A program made the position numbers and the translations under genes. DNA of 5,507 nucleotides from an archaeon (lineage in GTDB: Archaea > Asgardarchaeota > Hermodarchaeia > Hermodarchaeales > Hermodarchaeaceae). Under the pieces are notes generated by a model that had not been told where the DNA came from, ran no database searches, and was given only the letters and a program-made list of their open reading frames with translations. Within the stretch, counting starts at the first letter, position 1; every line of letters starts with the position of its first letter. Positions 5,277 to 5,507 of the stretch are shown here, in pieces. Location: the NCBI GenBank assembly GCA_016550405.1, contig JABXGX010000297.1, positions 1 to 5,507 of the forward strand, read 5' to 3'.

Positions 5277-5507
5277 TTATTCAGCGTCTTTCTCCTTTTT
5301 CTTCTTCTGTTTCTTCTTCTTTTCTTTTTCCTCTTCCTTGCGTCGCTTCTCCTCTTCCTTCAAGCGTTTCTCTTCTTCCTTCCGCTTCTGCTCTTCTTCC
5401 TTCTTCTTTTGCTTCTCCTCTTCCTTCGCTTGTTTCTCCGATTCCTTGCGACGCTTCTCCTCTTCCTTCGCTTGTTTCTCCGATTCCTTGCGTTGTTGTT
5501 CTTCCGC
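5277..5507 (-). CDS. Lys/Glu-rich repeat protein, C-terminal end (5' partial)
   Basis: The frame enters from the right edge and stops with TAA at 5277-5279, giving 76 visible residues. These are almost entirely Lys, Glu, Arg and Gln, in patterns such as EEEKRRKESEKQAK, and end in a Lys-rich KKKKQKKKKEKDAE tail. The repeat unit is 14 residues, with two nearly identical copies at the right and degenerate ones further on. There are almost no hydrophobic residues, so a classical coiled-coil core is unlikely. Alternating E and K blocks suit a stable single alpha-helix (SAH) or a flexible charged tail. I do not recognise the protein; the folded domains, if any, lie outside the window. It converges on rnhB, with 33 bp between the stop codons. 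Low-complexity composition makes homology searches unreliable. Confidence 0.7.
   Translation of the reverse strand, partial: AEEQQRKESEKQAKEEEKRRKESEKQAKEEEKQKKKEEEQKRKEEEKRLKEEEKRRKEEEKEKKKKQKKKKEKDAE
5287..5330 (+). terminator. Pyrimidine/T-rich tract likely ending rnhB transcripts
   Basis: About 45 nt after the rnhB stop the plus strand becomes an almost pure T/C tract with repeated T4-T5 runs (for example 5296-5300). It is the complement of the Lys codons at the end of the convergent gene. It could serve as an archaeal U-tract terminator for rnhB. This is inference from composition only. Confidence 0.35.
5411..5492 (-). repeat. Tandem repeat, 42-bp period
   Basis: The 40 bases at 5411-5450 recur identically at 5453-5492, a period of 42 bp or 14 codons in the charged-repeat gene. 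The repeat stays in frame and encodes KESEKQAKEEEK-type units. More degenerate E/K-coding copies continue leftward to about 5330. The near-perfect identity of the last two units suggests recent duplication by slippage or unequal exchange. Confidence 0.85.

Noticed and set aside
5259..5507. Plus-strand Leu/Phe-only frame as a membrane protein gene
   Set aside because: Each codon is the exact complement of a Lys or Glu codon on the minus strand, so openness is automatic; the product would be implausible low complexity. Kept only as a low-interest finding because of the SD.

Overview
The window reads as a piece of an archaeal chromosome. The evidence is an archaeal-type ATP-dependent DNA ligase that follows the Pyrococcus enzyme nearly end to end, a short Sulfolobus-SSB-like OB-fold protein, an archaeal-type RNase HII, a TnpB (OrfB/IS605 superfamily) remnant, sparse Shine-Dalgarno sequences and several non-ATG starts. 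Base composition is moderate and the proteins do not look extremely thermophilic or halophilic. An uncultured mesophilic lineage such as an Asgard archaeon (Thorarchaeota-like) would fit, but that placement is a guess from style, not proof.

Layout. Positions 1-777 (+) hold the 3' part of a gene for a coiled-coil protein with a C-terminal alpha/beta domain. It converges, 13 bp apart, on the ligase gene 791-2527 (-). Upstream of the ligase, on the same strand, is a decayed TnpB insertion element: an N-terminal tnpB fragment (2588-2989, -) plus right-end hairpins at 2578-2598 and 2613-2634. Then come an SSB-like gene (3108-3446, +) and a DedA/VTT membrane protein (3470-4213, +), spaced like an operon. 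An orphan 99-residue gene (4210-4509, -) converges on the DedA gene, the two stop codons sharing one CTAG. A 68-bp divergent spacer separates the orphan from the RNase HII gene (4578-5243, +). The right edge (5277-5507, -) is the C-terminal end of a Lys/Glu-rich repeat protein.

How the genes fit together. Three of the genes belong to DNA replication and repair: SSB coats single strands, RNase HII cuts RNA in RNA-DNA hybrids, and ligase seals the resulting nicks. They are on different strands and are separated by unrelated genes, so this is a neighbourhood rather than one operon. The DedA protein and the orphan have no evident link to DNA metabolism.

Most of the window is ordinary housekeeping sequence. 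I found no clear new defence or mobile system. The spots that merit a second look are the internally deleted TnpB element upstream of the ligase gene, with its omega-RNA-like right end retained; the charged 14-residue-repeat protein at the right edge, whose antisense strand is also open behind a strong ribosome-binding site; and the two unrecognised proteins.
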